In this document: piece after piece, positions 13,142 to 25,191 of the stretch
How the letters are laid out: each line of letters starts with the position of its first letter
Numbering within the stretch: position 1 is the stretch's first letter
Source of the DNA: Magnaporthiopsis rhizophila
Lineage: Eukaryota > Ascomycota > Sordariomycetes > Magnaporthales > Magnaporthaceae
Direction of reading: 5' to 3'
Assembly: GCA_003049465.1 (NCBI GenBank)
Contig: PYSS01000026.1
Location: 253,984 to 317,983, forward strand
DNA length: 64,000 nucleotides
Made by a program: the position numbers and the translations under genes
Notes under the pieces: generated by a model
Databases searched by the model: none
What the model was told of the DNA's origin: nothing
What the model saw: only the letters and a program-made list of their open reading frames with translations

Positions 13142-13368
13142 GGTATTCGATACGGTCCGGGTCGACGATGGTCTTTCAACGGCAGAATGTACATTTCAAC
13201 CGCCAGCATAAAACACTCCGCGGAGGGTGCAGTGACTAGGTTTGCTTGGACTTTGCGGTTAGGACAATAAAAGGCAGCCACAAACAGGATTTTCATTTCC
13301 TCTCCTATTTTTTTTCTCTGGCAAGGCTACGTGATTTAGTGCTGCCTCGATCTTTCTCTCCGTGCTTG

Positions 13369-16300
13369 TCAGGGCGCAGACGGCGACGACGACGACTTGC
13401 CAGCCATCCGCAGCAGCGTCCCATGGAGCCCAGCCTTCTCCCAAACCTCCCTGCCGCTCGCCAGCGCCGCCGCCAGCTCCTCGTCCCGGAAAGCCGTCGC
13501 GAGCGCGTCGGCGTTGATGATGACCCTGCTGCAGACGTCAAACGCCTTGGGCTGCGACGCCCACCCCAGCGGCGCGTCGGCGCTGCCGGCGGCGTGCCGC
13601 GTCAGCGCCTCGAGCCCCTGGACGGCCCACTCGCGCAGGTCGCCGAGCATGCCGTCGCCGGCTGCCGCGGGGGGCAGGCGCGCCACGACCCCCGCCCAGC
13701 GCCGCGTCTCGCGCACCTCGTCGACGAACAGGTTCTGCTCCTCGATGACGAAGAGCGAGTCGTCAAACGTCAGGGCCTCGCGCAGCTGGTCGCCGGGGCG
13801 TCGGATCGACTGGCTAAGGACCGCGTGCATGTGGATTTTGGTCTCGCCTAGGGCGCGGAGCACGGCGTAGGTGGCAAACTCGGAGTCTGCCTCTGCGGCA
13901 AAAGAGGTCGTCATGCGCTCCAGCAGCTCGTCGGCCGCCTGGATGGGGACTAGCAGCCTGCCCAGCACGGGGGCCGCGGCGGCAGCCCCGGCGTCCCTGA
14001 TCTCTTCGTCGTCGTCGTTGAGGGTGTCGTAGAGCGCTAGGAGCAAAGGCAGATAGGCCGTGGACTTTGTGCACCAGGGCCCGACGGCCAGCGTGAAGGA
14101 TTTGGTGGCCATCGCAGCGGCTTCTCTCATATCAAACCCCTGGTTGGTGACGTAAGGTGAGCGATTTGCCGCGGGAACTCTTGACGTGGTGGGCTCGTAT
14201 TAAATCTAAACTCACATTGTCGGCATGGCCTGCCTCGCTGATGACGACCGCCCATGCACGCAGCTGCTGGCCTAGTGCTTCGTGCGCAGTGTCCTTGCCA
14301 TGCTGCAGGGCGAGCGATGCCATGATGGGGCCGCTGGCTCGGATGCTGGCCTGGAGGGTGCTCGGGTTGCACTCGGAGCTCTGAACGGCAGTCCATAGCT
14401 CGCGCAGCCCTCCAGGCGAGGGGAGATGGCTAATCTCTTTGCGGGCTATAAAGTCGTCAAGCAGGCTGGTGAGGTTGTTGAGGGTTGCACATCGAATTTC
14501 CAAGTCGGTTGTCTGGCGCACAATCTCAATGTAAGCCTGGCATAGCTGGGGCAAGCTGCTGTTGACGGCCCCGCTGGCCCAGAGTCTCGGGACGGACTCG
14601 ACGACAAGCGCCGCAGCGTTTGTGTCCAGCGTGGACAGCTTGAGCACGACATCCCGCAGTAGCTCGGCGTCACCTTGGGCTGCAGCCCATCTAGCGGCTT
14701 CGAGCCCCAGCTGCACTCGGAGGAGCGCAGGGGACGTGCTGTTCGGATCGTTGCCCAGTATTTCCAATGTCTCTTCTCTGGACGGTGTTGCGCCATCTGG
14801 GTGACCATGCACCGAGTTCACGATCAGACTATACACCTCAAGATGTACTGCTTGGACATCTGGGCAGGCATGAAAAACGCTGAAGCCTGAAACCAAGTCT
14901 AGTGCGGACGCGAGGAGGGGAAGTTTGCGATCTGGTGTTGACACAGCATGTCAGCTAGAGCCATGAACAATCAACTGGCACAAGGCAGCAGCACTCGTAC
15001 CGTCGGCGGCCACCTCGGGACTCTTCTCCATGAGGAATTTGATGGTGAGGAGGGTCCCGTGCAAGCGGTTGGCCGAGTTCTGAGACTTCTGCAGCAGCCC
15101 CTGGATCTCCGCCAGCCAGTCCATCGAGACGAGAAAAGAGCTCAGAGTGCGTGCTGCTATCTCCCTGACATGCCACAGGTGGCTCGCCAGGTACTCCGAG
15201 ACGCAGAGGTAGAGCTGGTCGCGGTGTGAGTCTGGCGGTCCTGCACGCCGGATAATATCCAGTGCCGGGAACACGGACTCGGCGGCGCGCCTCTGGGACT
15301 CGGTGTCATGGGCGTCCTGACCCGACTGTAGCAGGCTGATGAGGATGGTCGGCAGTGTCGGGTACTTGACGTAGGATATCCTGATTGTCCTGCCGTCCCA
15401 GCCGCTCTCTAGGAGCGCCTTGCTGTCCGAGTTTCCAAGCAGACAGTCTATGACGCTCCTCAATAGAAGCAGACCGCAGTTTCGAATTGCCCACCTTGGA
15501 AGTACGATGTTAGCAGTGCTCGAAGATCAAGCAGAAGAGACGATGCCTTACAATTCAGATCGCAGGCTGTTCGCCGCGACTTGGAGGAATGTCGGTAGGT
15601 ATCGTTCGGCCCGCATACTCAATAGCGAGCTCTTGAAAACATCCTTGACGCAGTTCAGCGCATGAACTTGAGGCAAGTTGGACCCATCCGTCTCGGCTGC
15701 CCGGGCAGGGCGTTGCGCGATCTCGCCAAGCTTGTTGATAACTTCGTCGAACGAGGGCCGCGTGGCGTTGGCAGCGAGGATGCCCGTCATGAGCGCTGGG
15801 ATTCCCGCTGATCTTCTCGTTGTGGATACTTGAGCAAAGATACAGTCGATGGTTCCCTACGAGTTTTTGATATATGCATGTTAGGGATCGCCACACCGGC
15901 GTACGTGACGGCAGAGCAAAAGAGTGACCCTTACCTTGTACCACGAGAAAAGTAACGTCTCTTCCGCAGGTGCTTCTGGAGAGGTCACCAACGGATCTTC
16001 GACGAGCTGACAGCACGTGGTAAAGGTGAGCGAGACGGTGCTGAAGGCTCCACGATGTCTTAGACTGGAAAGCTGTTCGAAGGTCAAGTTTCCGATGTCT
16101 CCAAAGACCTTGCGTGAGGGCACCAGCGCGCCTTTCATGCGACTAAGCCTCAGCGGTGCCAAAAATAAGCGCATAGTGTTGCTATCAAGGCGCGTATTGT
16201 CAGCTATTGTTTGTTGTCGAGGTTGGTATGAGAGCACCAGTCCCCAGGCTTGCCCAGAAGCTTGACGAAACTGTAGCCTGCAGAGAAGAGTGGGCTGTAC

Positions 16301-18690
16301 CTGGACTCGTGTATTGCCCGAAAACTGTAGCTCAGGAGGCCTTTGGTGTCCAAGCCCTCGGCATCCTCCATCTCCTGCGGCAGATGGCCTTCAGGGGAAT
16401 CATCGCAGAGGATCGGCTTGACAACCATCCATATTTGCCGGCAGCATTCCGCGACGCGCTTCTGGACAGCTATTAGACGCTGCAGATCATCGCCCGAATA
16501 TTTGGCCTTGCCCAAAACCTCCCAAATGCAGCTGAGAAACTATTAGTCTTGATGTCGCACTACCGCCATATCAAACCTCGGCTCACCTTATTGAGGCAAA
16601 GTCTCCGTGGACGGGCTGTTCGACCACTGCCCGCGCAATATCGTGCTTTGCAACTTGCAGCTTCTTCTCGATCTCATAAATGACCTCGTTCAGTAGTTCT
16701 AGCTGATGGTCAAGTGACGTAGACCAGCTACACAAGAGACCCTGGAGGCGCGCAGTGCCATCGCCGTGGTCCGCACGGCCGGTTGTGGATGCCAAGGCAC
16801 TCGCCTGGAGTCTAAACTCCCTCACCACATCCCAGAGCTCCGCCTGACGCTGGCCATCGCTCTTGGAGACGAGCGACTTGACCACTGCCTGAGGGGCGAG
16901 CATGAGCAGCGAAATTGCCGTCTCCCTAACATCTGAAAAAGGGTCAACGACTAGGTCGAGTATCGAGCGAATCCACGAGTAGTCGAGAAATATGCGACTC
17001 GTGGACATGGTCCCAGTAGTAGCGCTCTCGCTTGAGATGTCCTTGGCAGACTGCACAACCTGCAACACAGCCCTCAGTGCGGTGATGTGCCGCTGATAGG
17101 ATGCTGTCGGGACTAGCTCTCCAAGTAGGAAGTCGAGATACCAGTTGAGAAACGCCTCGTGATCTTCCAGCGCCTCTCTGGAAACCGCGCGCTTGAGCTC
17201 GGTCTGCGTAGGCTTGGCTGCTGCCTTGTTCAGGGCTCCTGCTTGGGCGGCAGGCTTGTGTCCAAAAGTGATTGTGCCGCGGACTCGCTTGATCATGATC
17301 TTGGTGTATGTGAGTGCCTCTTGTCGGAACCCCGCGCCTGGATCTGAATAGTAAGAAGGCAGATGCCTTCTGATCAAGCGCAAGGCCTCGCTGGGATATG
17401 GCTTCGAGAGGGAGGGAGAGGTCACCAAGAGTGATAAGGCCAGCAGGCGTACAGGCGGCGAGGGGTGGGACAGAACGCTTTCCATCACTTGAACATCAAG
17501 TACGACAGATTTTGACGCCTTCTTACTGGAGGCCGAACCTGGGTGGCTTTGTCATTATCCCGAGTATTCTCAAGAGCCCAGTAGAAGGAATAAAGATGGA
17601 TCTAAGCGTGAAACGTAGGAGAGGAGAGGCGCGGGCTTACCTGGGTCATCCACCAGCCCAGACTTTTTGCCAACCTCGAGAGCTGCTAGCCTGAGGACGG
17701 CGGTGCTATCGAGCTCATCCCGGCTACCACCTCCAGACTCGGTGGGTCGGTTGAGAATATCTAGAAGCTCTAGGGATAGGGGGCGGTCCTTGAAGAGGGG
17801 GCCGAAGATGTACAGCTTTATGTTCTCCAGGATTCCTGGGTTGACACGGAGCTCTTTGTGAAGCCATGAGAGCCAGGTCTGAACGGTGAAGCCTTCAAGA
17901 TTGCCGTTCTTTATGCTCGACCGGGCAAGCAGGGCCTTGAACAGCGTGACAATAAACTTGCCAGCAACTGAACAGACATAGTGCAAGTACATCCACGAGA
18001 CCAGATCACCGCAGAATCTCTTCCACAGGTCGAGTTCAGGGAGGGCCGCCACCGCGGGCTCGACATCGCGATACGTACGCGCAATGTCATCGAGACCATA
18101 CACGGACCTGCCGAATAGGTGGTTGAGCGAGTTGATGCACGACTTGACCAGGGGCCTCGTGGACTGCCGCGTGATGATGGAGACCAGGCTGACCAGGATC
18201 TGACTGCGGACGGATGCCGCAGTCTCGGGGTCTGGGTTCTGGCCGATCAGCACCAGTAGGAGATCGAGAACGAGCTTCATAGAACGATGCTGGTCCTTTT
18301 CGTTCCACTCGATGTAGAAGTTGAACAGCGTCATAGACGTAGGCTTAGAAAAGGCCCAATCTCTCACTGAGACATGTCGGGACTTTGCGCAGTGCTGGAC
18401 AAAGCCGCAGAGGCGCGTGCAAGCCAGCACCGACGAGTGGCGCGGCTGCGAGGCCCCGGCGAGCAGCTGCTCATAGATTTCTTGGGAGCAGCTGCCACTC
18501 ATAAATAATTTTCTCCGTCAGCTGGATTCCTCTTCTCTTTTTATGCTAGTAAAGGGCATACTGGATCCGTATATACAGCCCGGTCCACCCACAGTGTCAG
18601 AGAGGCCTCAGGTTGCTCTTCCAGCCATGCTATGATGTCGTTGGCATTGACTTGGGGGTCGGCTAAGTCTGGCGAGTTGATGCCCTCCAT
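13369..18690 (-). CDS. TRM732: THADA/Trm732-like tRNA 2'-O-methylation factor (DUF2428)
   Basis: Large HEAT-repeat protein, about 1557 residues in nine exons: 18690-18562, about 18469-17641, 17538-16587, 16531-16301, 16181-15935, 15856-15552, 15494-15001, 14931-14216 and 14139-13369. Phase closes at every junction. The first acceptor is the weak point: only a GAG acceptor near 18470 keeps the frame. Family marks are FLNWYLDFLLGEL and ASYQRHITALRA in exon 3, the DUF2428 signature DDSPEGHLPQEMED (about 680-693) followed by LLSYSFRAIHES, RHRGAFS in exon 5, and RRSAGIPALMTGIL in exon 6. Yeast Trm732 partners the methyltransferase Trm7 to modify tRNA position 32; human THADA is the homologue. Start codon lies 438 bp from the divergent TIM23 start. 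Confidence 0.9.
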
Positions 18691-19128
18691 TTTGAAGGCG
18701 ATCGCCAATGTTGTTCTTCTTCCTTCTCAGCTTCCTTTCTGGGCGGGCAAGTCCTTTTCAGGGGAGCTTCTATCGCTGCCCCTCCATTGTATTGTCCCTG
18801 CTGAATTTTTGGTGGGCGTGAGTCGCCGAGCTGGCTCACCTCAACCCCTCAAAGCGGCTAGCTCCGAGAGCGGACCCACAAAAGCTCCATCGGCACAGAC
18901 CAGTTTGCGCCGTCATCGCCCGCCGGCCCGCCGCTAAGTTTTTTTTTTTTTCTGTCAAGCCAGGGATAAAATCGCGATCCCACGTTGAGCCGCCCGCACC
19001 GCCTTCTACCTGGGCTCGACGGCCTGCTGGCTCATACCTCGTGCGAATATCTCTCTCTCCAAGCCGACTAGCACCACCGCGGGCCATTGTCGCAGCAGCC
19101 GGGAGGGAAAATAAAAAGCCCATACGAG
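18691..19128. promoter_or_regulatory. Divergent promoter region, TRM732 / TIM23
   Basis: 438 bp between two outward-facing start codons, so both promoters must lie here or overlap the genes. Contains a T-run of about 13 near 18940. No other motif stands out. Confidence 0.5.
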
Positions 19129-19913
19129 ATGGCCATCTGGGATACCCTGACTGGGCGCAAGCCCGATTCACAAAAACCCTCCGCACCTACACCGACGGCT
19201 CCATCGCCAGACACAGGAGCACCGCACCAGTCACCCCTCTTTGATTCGTCACAACCCCAAGGCGTAGACGCTTTCATTGGCAGCTCCTCGTTTGCCGACC
19301 CGTCACAACTACACCCTCTCGCCGGCCTCAACAAAGATGCGCTAGACTACATCACGCTCGAAGACTCGGTGCTGTCCGACCTACCCGGCTCGCAGTCCGT
19401 CATACCCTCGCGCGGCTGGAGCGACGATCTCTGTTACGGCACCGGCATCACATACCTCTCCGCCCTGGGAGTCGGCGGAGCGTGGGGGTTGCAGGAGGGC
19501 CTGCGCAGATCCGTCGGCCAGCCCCCCAAACTGCGGCTCAACTCGGTCCTCAACGCCGTCACTCGTCGGGGTCCCTTTCTAGGCAACTCGGGTGGTGTCG
19601 TCGCCATCGTTTACAACCTTTTGAACTCGTATTTTGGCTACCTCCGTGGCAAGCACGACGCTGCCAATTCGATTGCCGCCGGCACGCTGAGCGGCATGCT
19701 GTTCAAGAGCACCCGCGGTCTACGGCCAATGATGATCTCTGGAGGAATTGTCGGGTCTGTTGCTGCGGTCTGGGCGGTATGTTTATGCTTGTTCTCAGCT
19801 ACTCCCCTCTCTATGTGATCTCGATCTGCAGTTTTCCATACTGACCAACACGATAACAGGTGGCACGCAAAACATTTGAATCATCTGCGGATAAGGAGAG
19901 GATTTCCTTATAA
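19129..19913 (+). CDS. TIM23: Mitochondrial inner-membrane import channel Tim23
   Basis: 233 residues in two exons, 19129-19776 and 19860-19913, split by an 83-nt GTATGT...CAG intron with an ACTGACC branch site. The hydrophilic N-terminal half (about 1-95, Pro/Ser-rich) is the presequence receptor part facing the intermembrane space. The C-terminal half is the four-helix Tim17/22/23 domain, with a Gly-rich first helix (GTGITYLSALGVGGAWG), then RLNSVLNAVTRRGPFLGNS and a final helix near ISGGIVGSVAAVWA. Length matches yeast Tim23 (222). The second exon adds a short charged tail. It forms the core of the TIM23 translocase for presequence proteins. Confidence 0.93.
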
Positions 19914-21545
19914 GGGGTTGATAATCCTCACAGCGACGACCCACGGAAAATGGACAGTTCAACTTGTTTTACCAACGACCTTCAACTCACATCCTCTTCG
20001 CCATTTTCAGCCGGGCCTGTTGCTCTGGCGATGTGTAAAAATTCATATATCCGCCCACCTATCGTTGTGACGTGGGCGGCAATGTTAATAAGGAGAGCAC
20101 TTTACGTGCACCCTACGCGGGCTCTTGATCTACCTAGTGATGTACGAGGACATCCGGTGCTTTTCCATTTTTGGTAGACCTGGCTGGGACATGCAGATAG
20201 GGCATCTATCTCACACTATGGTGAATATCTCTACTCCTCTCCGACGACTGTATTTTAGAACGGGGGCGGGCCGTAGCATGCATCGTGTCACGCCCGGTCG
20301 GGCGTGGGTTGGCGTTTGATCCCGCAATGGACTTGGATTTCCCAATGATTCCACATTTACCTTTATTGCATTTATCGTCGGGCGTCTCGGCTGTGCGTTA
20401 AAGCTAGCACAGAGACTAGGTAGTCCATTGCCATCATTTTTGTGTTTAGCAGATCAAGAGGATAAGATTGACGTCTTTAGTGCTCGGTAAAGCGGTGCCC
20501 CTCGTCAACGTTTATCATGCCATTTGTGGTAGACGAATATGGCTTCGGATTTTGGGATATGGTGTAAATAGCAGGAGCAAGGCAGGGGATGCGCTCTGCT
20601 CTGTTGTCCCTGCTGCCTGCCAGTTCCGTCTGACGCAATCCCTGGTATCTGCCTTTCCACAACTTAGAGACCTTACATGCAGGCCCACATTGCACATATT
20701 GAACTCGGCCGATCTCCTTGCTCCGTGTTCTTGTTCCCTTCAACACTCTGCACTGCCAGGTTGGTGCTTTCTGCACTCTCAATTTGAGCTGCATACAAAC
20801 CTCCTAGGCAGAACACCGATCTCCGACCCAAGCAACAAAAGTATCATACGACGGCACCATGTGTTTCGGCTGCCTTCCTTGCTTCCCCTTTGCGGCAGTC
20901 TGGATGGAGGACGACCCTCGAGGCAATAACCCGTACCGGTTCCATCCTGGCTACGTCGAAGGCCACGAGTGGCGAGCGAGCGAGCTTGCGTTGGCACCAA
21001 TAGTAGGTCCCATCATCTCTGCTCTTTGCCTCGTCAACTCTGCCCCACGCCCCCGTTCACATCGCCCTCACTTCCCCTTCACGTATATACCGCCCTGCGC
21101 CCTGCCAAAGCAAGAACAGCCCGCGCCCCTCCTTCGCCACTTCCCTATTTGGACGACCCAAAGAGGCGAGACGCCTTGTCCGAAGTTGCCCGTGCCAGAA
21201 GAGGCGAGAAGCGGGGCCAGCACCTTAAAAGGAGCTCCCTCCCGCCCACCTCTTCGTCACTGTTCCAACTCTTTTCCATATTCATTGCTAGAGCCGCATC
21301 CTCTTCCTCGGATGCCCCAAGGAATCAGCTAGTTCAGCCGATCTCTTCTTCCCGCAAGCTCAGATCGAGGACGTTTATCAACTTCCACAACACCTCGGCC
21401 TCGATATTGCTCTCTAGATTTGTCGACTATCACCAAATCTTGCACCTTCGGCCTCCCAAGGCAGTCACCACCACTCGCTGCCTCGCCAGGCGGCCAGCTC
21501 GCACATCCAGAACCCAATCCCAAGCCAATCAGCCAGATAGACAAA
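19914..21545. other. Intergenic, leader of the next gene
   Basis: 1.6 kb without a recognised gene. The second half (about 21000-21545) is pyrimidine-rich and looks like promoter and 5' leader. A short frame with a good start context (CACCATG) begins at 20859 with a Cys/Phe-rich peptide; it degenerates into low-complexity Pro/Arg sequence and could be an upstream ORF or chance. Confidence 0.5.
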
Positions 21546-22584
21546 ATGGCTGCCGACTACCAGAATGCGGCCCCGCCCAACCTGGGCATGAACTACCAGC
21601 CCCAAGTGCCTGATACGACGTTTGGTCCCATGACGCACATCCACCGCCCGCGCTTCGATCCTCCCGGACTAGTGGCTGCCCAGCCTGCCATCTCCGTCAG
21701 TGTCCAGAGCCCGCCCGCCGTCATGATCCCCCAGCCTGGAATCCAAGTGGCAATGGGCCCCGTCTTCCAGCCTCCGATCATGGCCGCCCCAATCCCAATG
21801 CCGGTCTGCGGTCCCTTATTCTTCACTGCAAGTTCAGAAACAGAGCAACACATTCCGTCTGGAGTCGCCCAGCCTCGGGCGTCGCGAAGAAGGCCGAGTG
21901 GCTAGAGCGGCTCACATTGACCCGGACTGTGTTTCTATCCACCACCTACCTGCCTCGGCTCCGAGACTTGGGGAGTTGGACCATCTTACCGCCCGCCTTG
22001 AACCTAGGGTAAGCCGGCTGACAAGTGATTATACTATCCAGGGCGCTGTCCAGATCCCTGCCCCTGTCGCTGCCGTCACAGGACCTCCTGTCATCCTCCA
22101 GCAGCCGATTCCCTCGGCTCCCATGGTGATGCCTGCCGGTCCCCCGATGGCTGTTGCTTCAGGCATGGCCATGGGCCCGGGAATGTCGGTCGCACCCGGA
22201 ATGGCCGTTGGATCCGGTGTTGCTGTCGCGCCCGGAATGGCCCCCATGCCGGGTGCCTTCCCTGCCATGCCGGCGGCAGTCGCGGGCCATCCGGGAATGA
22301 TCCTCCAAGGTAACTCTGGTGTTTGGCCTGAACCTGCGTGCGGCATCGGTCGCACCGGTACCGAGTACGCCGCGGAGCAGATGGAGATGGCTTATGCGAA
22401 CAAGTCCTTTGAACCGCAGGATTTTAAGCCGGCTGATGACAACCCGTCTCGCATGTACATGTGCCGCGAGCTGGACGGTAACTGGACACTGCGCAGCCGC
22501 TACTCTATCGACCGCATGGGAAACGAGTGGAGGTGGCACATGGCACCGGAGGGCTACTTTTATGCCGTCCGCCTGCCCAACTGA
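21546..22584 (+). CDS. Unrecognised Met/Pro/Gly-rich protein
   Basis: I do not recognise a family. The first ATG of the frame is 21546 (context ACAAAATGG). A second open frame ends at 22584 with a conserved-looking, Trp/Tyr-rich tail of about 60 residues (from SFEPQDFKP to YFYAVRLPN) that reads as real protein. The two are joined by an intron whose acceptor is ATCCAG before 22042, with a CTGAC branch site. The donor is uncertain: a GC donor GCAAGT at 21828 (274 residues) or GTCTGC at 21804 (266 residues); both keep frame. The middle carries repeats built on the pattern GM-A/S-x-A/G-PGM. No signal peptide, membrane segment or catalytic motif is visible. Function unknown. Confidence 0.6.
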
Positions 22585-23717
22585 TTTTTCTCGCGTTCTT
22601 TTTCTCACGCTCTCTCTTTTTTCTCGCGCTCTCTGGGCTTTCGAAGCAATGCGACCCCACAAAAAGGCTGGCTGGTCTTAAAAGACAGGTACATGTGGTC
22701 CCCGGGAGATCACATTGGCAATCCAAGACATCACAAACAACTCTATGGTCAGGATCTAACACGGATCACCCTGTGTCATCATTGAGAAGTTAGCTAGCTA
22801 ACATTCGATTCAGTCAGGATATACTGCAGATTCTCCTGTCAGGTTCGAGCTTCTGATCCTTGGCTGGATTTTCGGATTGTCTCGGAGGAACTGAGGTAGG
22901 AGAGTTATACCATGAAACAGAAAAAAAGCTATCGAGCCTAACATGTCTGATAGTCACCTAGGTACCTAGCTAGGAGAAGCGACTCAGGGCAGACCTCGAT
23001 TTATCGTAGGTCAAGTCTGCTATCGTCTTCGAGTTCTCGACTGGAATGATTGGAGGATATTGTTGATGGACATTGGCCTCGGACTCAAGACGGGATGCTC
23101 GCTCGCTGCTGCATGGAACTACAGACACAGACATTCTCGTGGCGGAAGCTTTGGATGCCTAAGTTCGTTGCAGTCTCATCTTGGCACAGCAAGAGACTCA
23201 AGGCGAAATACGACAAGTTTCCTAGTCTCCATCGATGATTTTCGCGGGAGAAGAGAGCAGCTAGTCCAAAAGGCGAAAGGTTTCTACGTACCTCGCGACA
23301 AGCGTGAAAAGCATGGTGGCACGCTACTGCCATGTCGTCAGGTTGAGGCTCCAATTAGAACAAGGGTTACACGCTGGGCCGATGGCGTGGGGTCCCCACT
23401 TGATCCCTGCAGATCGCGCGAGCTGGGTTCCCCAGCGTCTCGTCCCCCCACCTCGGTTCACGACCCCGTGCTTTTTCACATGAACTCGATTATTCATGCA
23501 CAAGAAAACTTGAGGACCTCCCGAGCGAAACCGCAGCCAGCATCCTAGAAAAACAACTGCTGCTATCTTGGAAGCGGCACAACGTTGTGGCGTTCAATTG
23601 ACTTCTATTACGGCCAACCCCCTCTCACCGTTGGCGTACAGCATCACGTCATTGGACAGCATAATCGAAGCAGCACGAAAAACCTGCCGGGGAAACGCAC
23701 AGCATCAACGTCGCACC
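22585..23717. other. Intergenic
   Basis: 1.1 kb with no supported gene. A T/C-rich stretch just after the stop at 22584 is likely 3' UTR. A CCTAGGTACCTAG-like palindromic step lies near 22957-22975. Confidence 0.5.
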
Positions 23718-24578
23718 ATGTTGCTCATTGGCCTCACCGGCTCCATTGCCACGGGCAAGTCGACCGTGTCGGCCCTGCTCTCGTCGCCGCCATACTTGAT
23801 GCCGATCGTCGACGCGGACCTCCTTGCCCGGCAGGTCGTCGAGCCGGGGACGTCGGGCTACAAGGCGATCGTGGCGCACTTTGGGCCCTCCACGCCGGAC
23901 CTCCTGCTGCCACCAATCCCCGAGGGCCAAGATAGCGTGCCGGCGGCCGGGCCGGTGCCGAGGCGGGAGCGGGCGCGGGAGGAGAAGCACGGCCGGCCCA
24001 TCAACCGCGCGGTGCTGGGGCGGCGCGTCTTCGGCGACGAACCGGAGCGGCGGGCGGACCGGGCGGTGCTCAACGGCATTGTGCACCCGGCGGTGCGGCG
24101 GGCCATGTACCGGGCGTTGCTGCGGCACTACCTCTCCGGCCACCGGGCCGTGGTGCTCGACGTGCCGCTGCTGTTCGAGGCCGGCATGGACGTCATGTGC
24201 GGCGCCGTGGCCGTGGTGGCGGTGCGCGACCCGGCGGTGCAGATGGCGCGGCTGCGCGCGCGCGACCCGCACCTGTCGCAGCGCGACGCCGAGGACCGGG
24301 TGCGGTCGCAGGGGGACGTGCGCGACAAGGCCAGGCGGTGCGAGGCGCGCGGGAGGGGAAGGGGAGTCGTGGTGTGGAACGACGGCGACAGGGCCGAGCT
24401 GGAGCGCGAGGTAGCCCGCGTCGTTGACGAGATCTACGCGCGCAGCCCGGCGTGGTGGAGCTGGGCGCTGCTGCTGTGCCCGCCGCTCGGCGTCGCGGTC
24501 GGGGCGTGGAACTTTTGGCAGAACAAGCGCATCAACCGGAGATGGAGGGAGCAGGAGAATGAAAGGGCGAAGCTGTAG
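23718..24578 (+). CDS. CAB5: Dephospho-CoA kinase
   Basis: 286 residues, no intron. Catalyses the last step of coenzyme A synthesis, ATP-dependent phosphorylation of dephospho-CoA. The P-loop GSIATGKS is at residues 8-15, directly followed by the helix of the CoaE fold. Other family blocks are DADLLARQVVEPG, the INRAVLGRRVF substrate-binding helix, LNGIVHPAVRRAM, and LDVPLLFEAGMD. A loop of about 30 residues rich in Pro/Glu/Arg before INRAVL is longer than in bacterial CoaE. A hydrophobic segment near the C-terminus (about 250-270, WSWALLLCPPLGVAVGAW) could anchor it to a membrane, a feature often seen in fungal Cab5. Start taken at the first ATG before the P-loop. Confidence 0.95.
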   Translation: MLLIGLTGSIATGKSTVSALLSSPPYLMPIVDADLLARQVVEPGTSGYKAIVAHFGPSTPDLLLPPIPEGQDSVPAAGPVPRRERAREEKHGRPINRAVLGRRVFGDEPERRADRAVLNGIVHPAVRRAMYRALLRHYLSGHRAVVLDVPLLFEAGMDVMCGAVAVVAVRDPAVQMARLRARDPHLSQRDAEDRVRSQGDVRDKARRCEARGRGRGVVVWNDGDRAELEREVARVVDEIYARSPAWWSWALLLCPPLGVAVGAWNFWQNKRINRRWREQENERAKL

Positions 24579-25191
24579 CGGTGTTAGGTTTGCTGGGCTG
24601 GTCGCCTGACTGTAGGATGACGGCGAGGTGAGGGTTGTACTGATACCGACGTGGACCGGTGTGGCGAGAACCTACAGATAGGAGGTGCAGAAACGAATAT
24701 CTTTCTCGAATATTATTTCCTTGGTACGTCAGTGGATTTCCATCCATTCGGGGTGCAAACATGGATTCCATGTGGCGCTGGTGGGAGTCGAGATCAGATG
24801 GTGTGGGTAATTTTCGTCCCATAGATGCTCCTTCCCCTCCAGGCACCCGACTGTTTGTTTGCCTGCACCTTCCTGTACCAACCTGGCCCAACTGCCGAAG
24901 ATCAGACCAAGGTTGGATATGAGACCAGGGTGAGGAGAGCCTCACAGTCTCGTCCTCATCCACATCCACGTCCACGCCCACGGTATCTGGGTCCGTCTCA
25001 TTAATTTCCCCAGTATTGGAGAATTGCAAATCTCCTCTACTCTTCCTTCTCCCCAACTGCTCCTTTCTTTTTTCCTCTTCTTTTCGGGAGCTTGTCTATT
25101 TCGCGTTGCCCTCTGCTTGACTTTCTTTTTGATTTCGTCCTCTTTCCCAACCTCCATCTGCCTGGACACGCATGTCCGCACCGCCGCGATA
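24579..25191. other. Intergenic, promoter of the GW-rich gene
   Basis: No gene seen. 25020-25190 is strongly C/T-rich, as in fungal leaders, and leads to the start codon at 25192. Confidence 0.5.

Noticed and set aside
20859..21332. Possible small gene starting MCFGCLPCF
   Set aside because: Good start context but the sequence degenerates into Pro/Arg-rich leader-like DNA; no second exon could be justified. Kept only as a possible upstream ORF.
22012..22041. GTAAGC...CTGAC...CAG as a self-standing intron of about 30 nt
   Set aside because: Donor, branch and acceptor look good but the length is below the usual minimum for fungal introns; the acceptor probably serves a longer intron.
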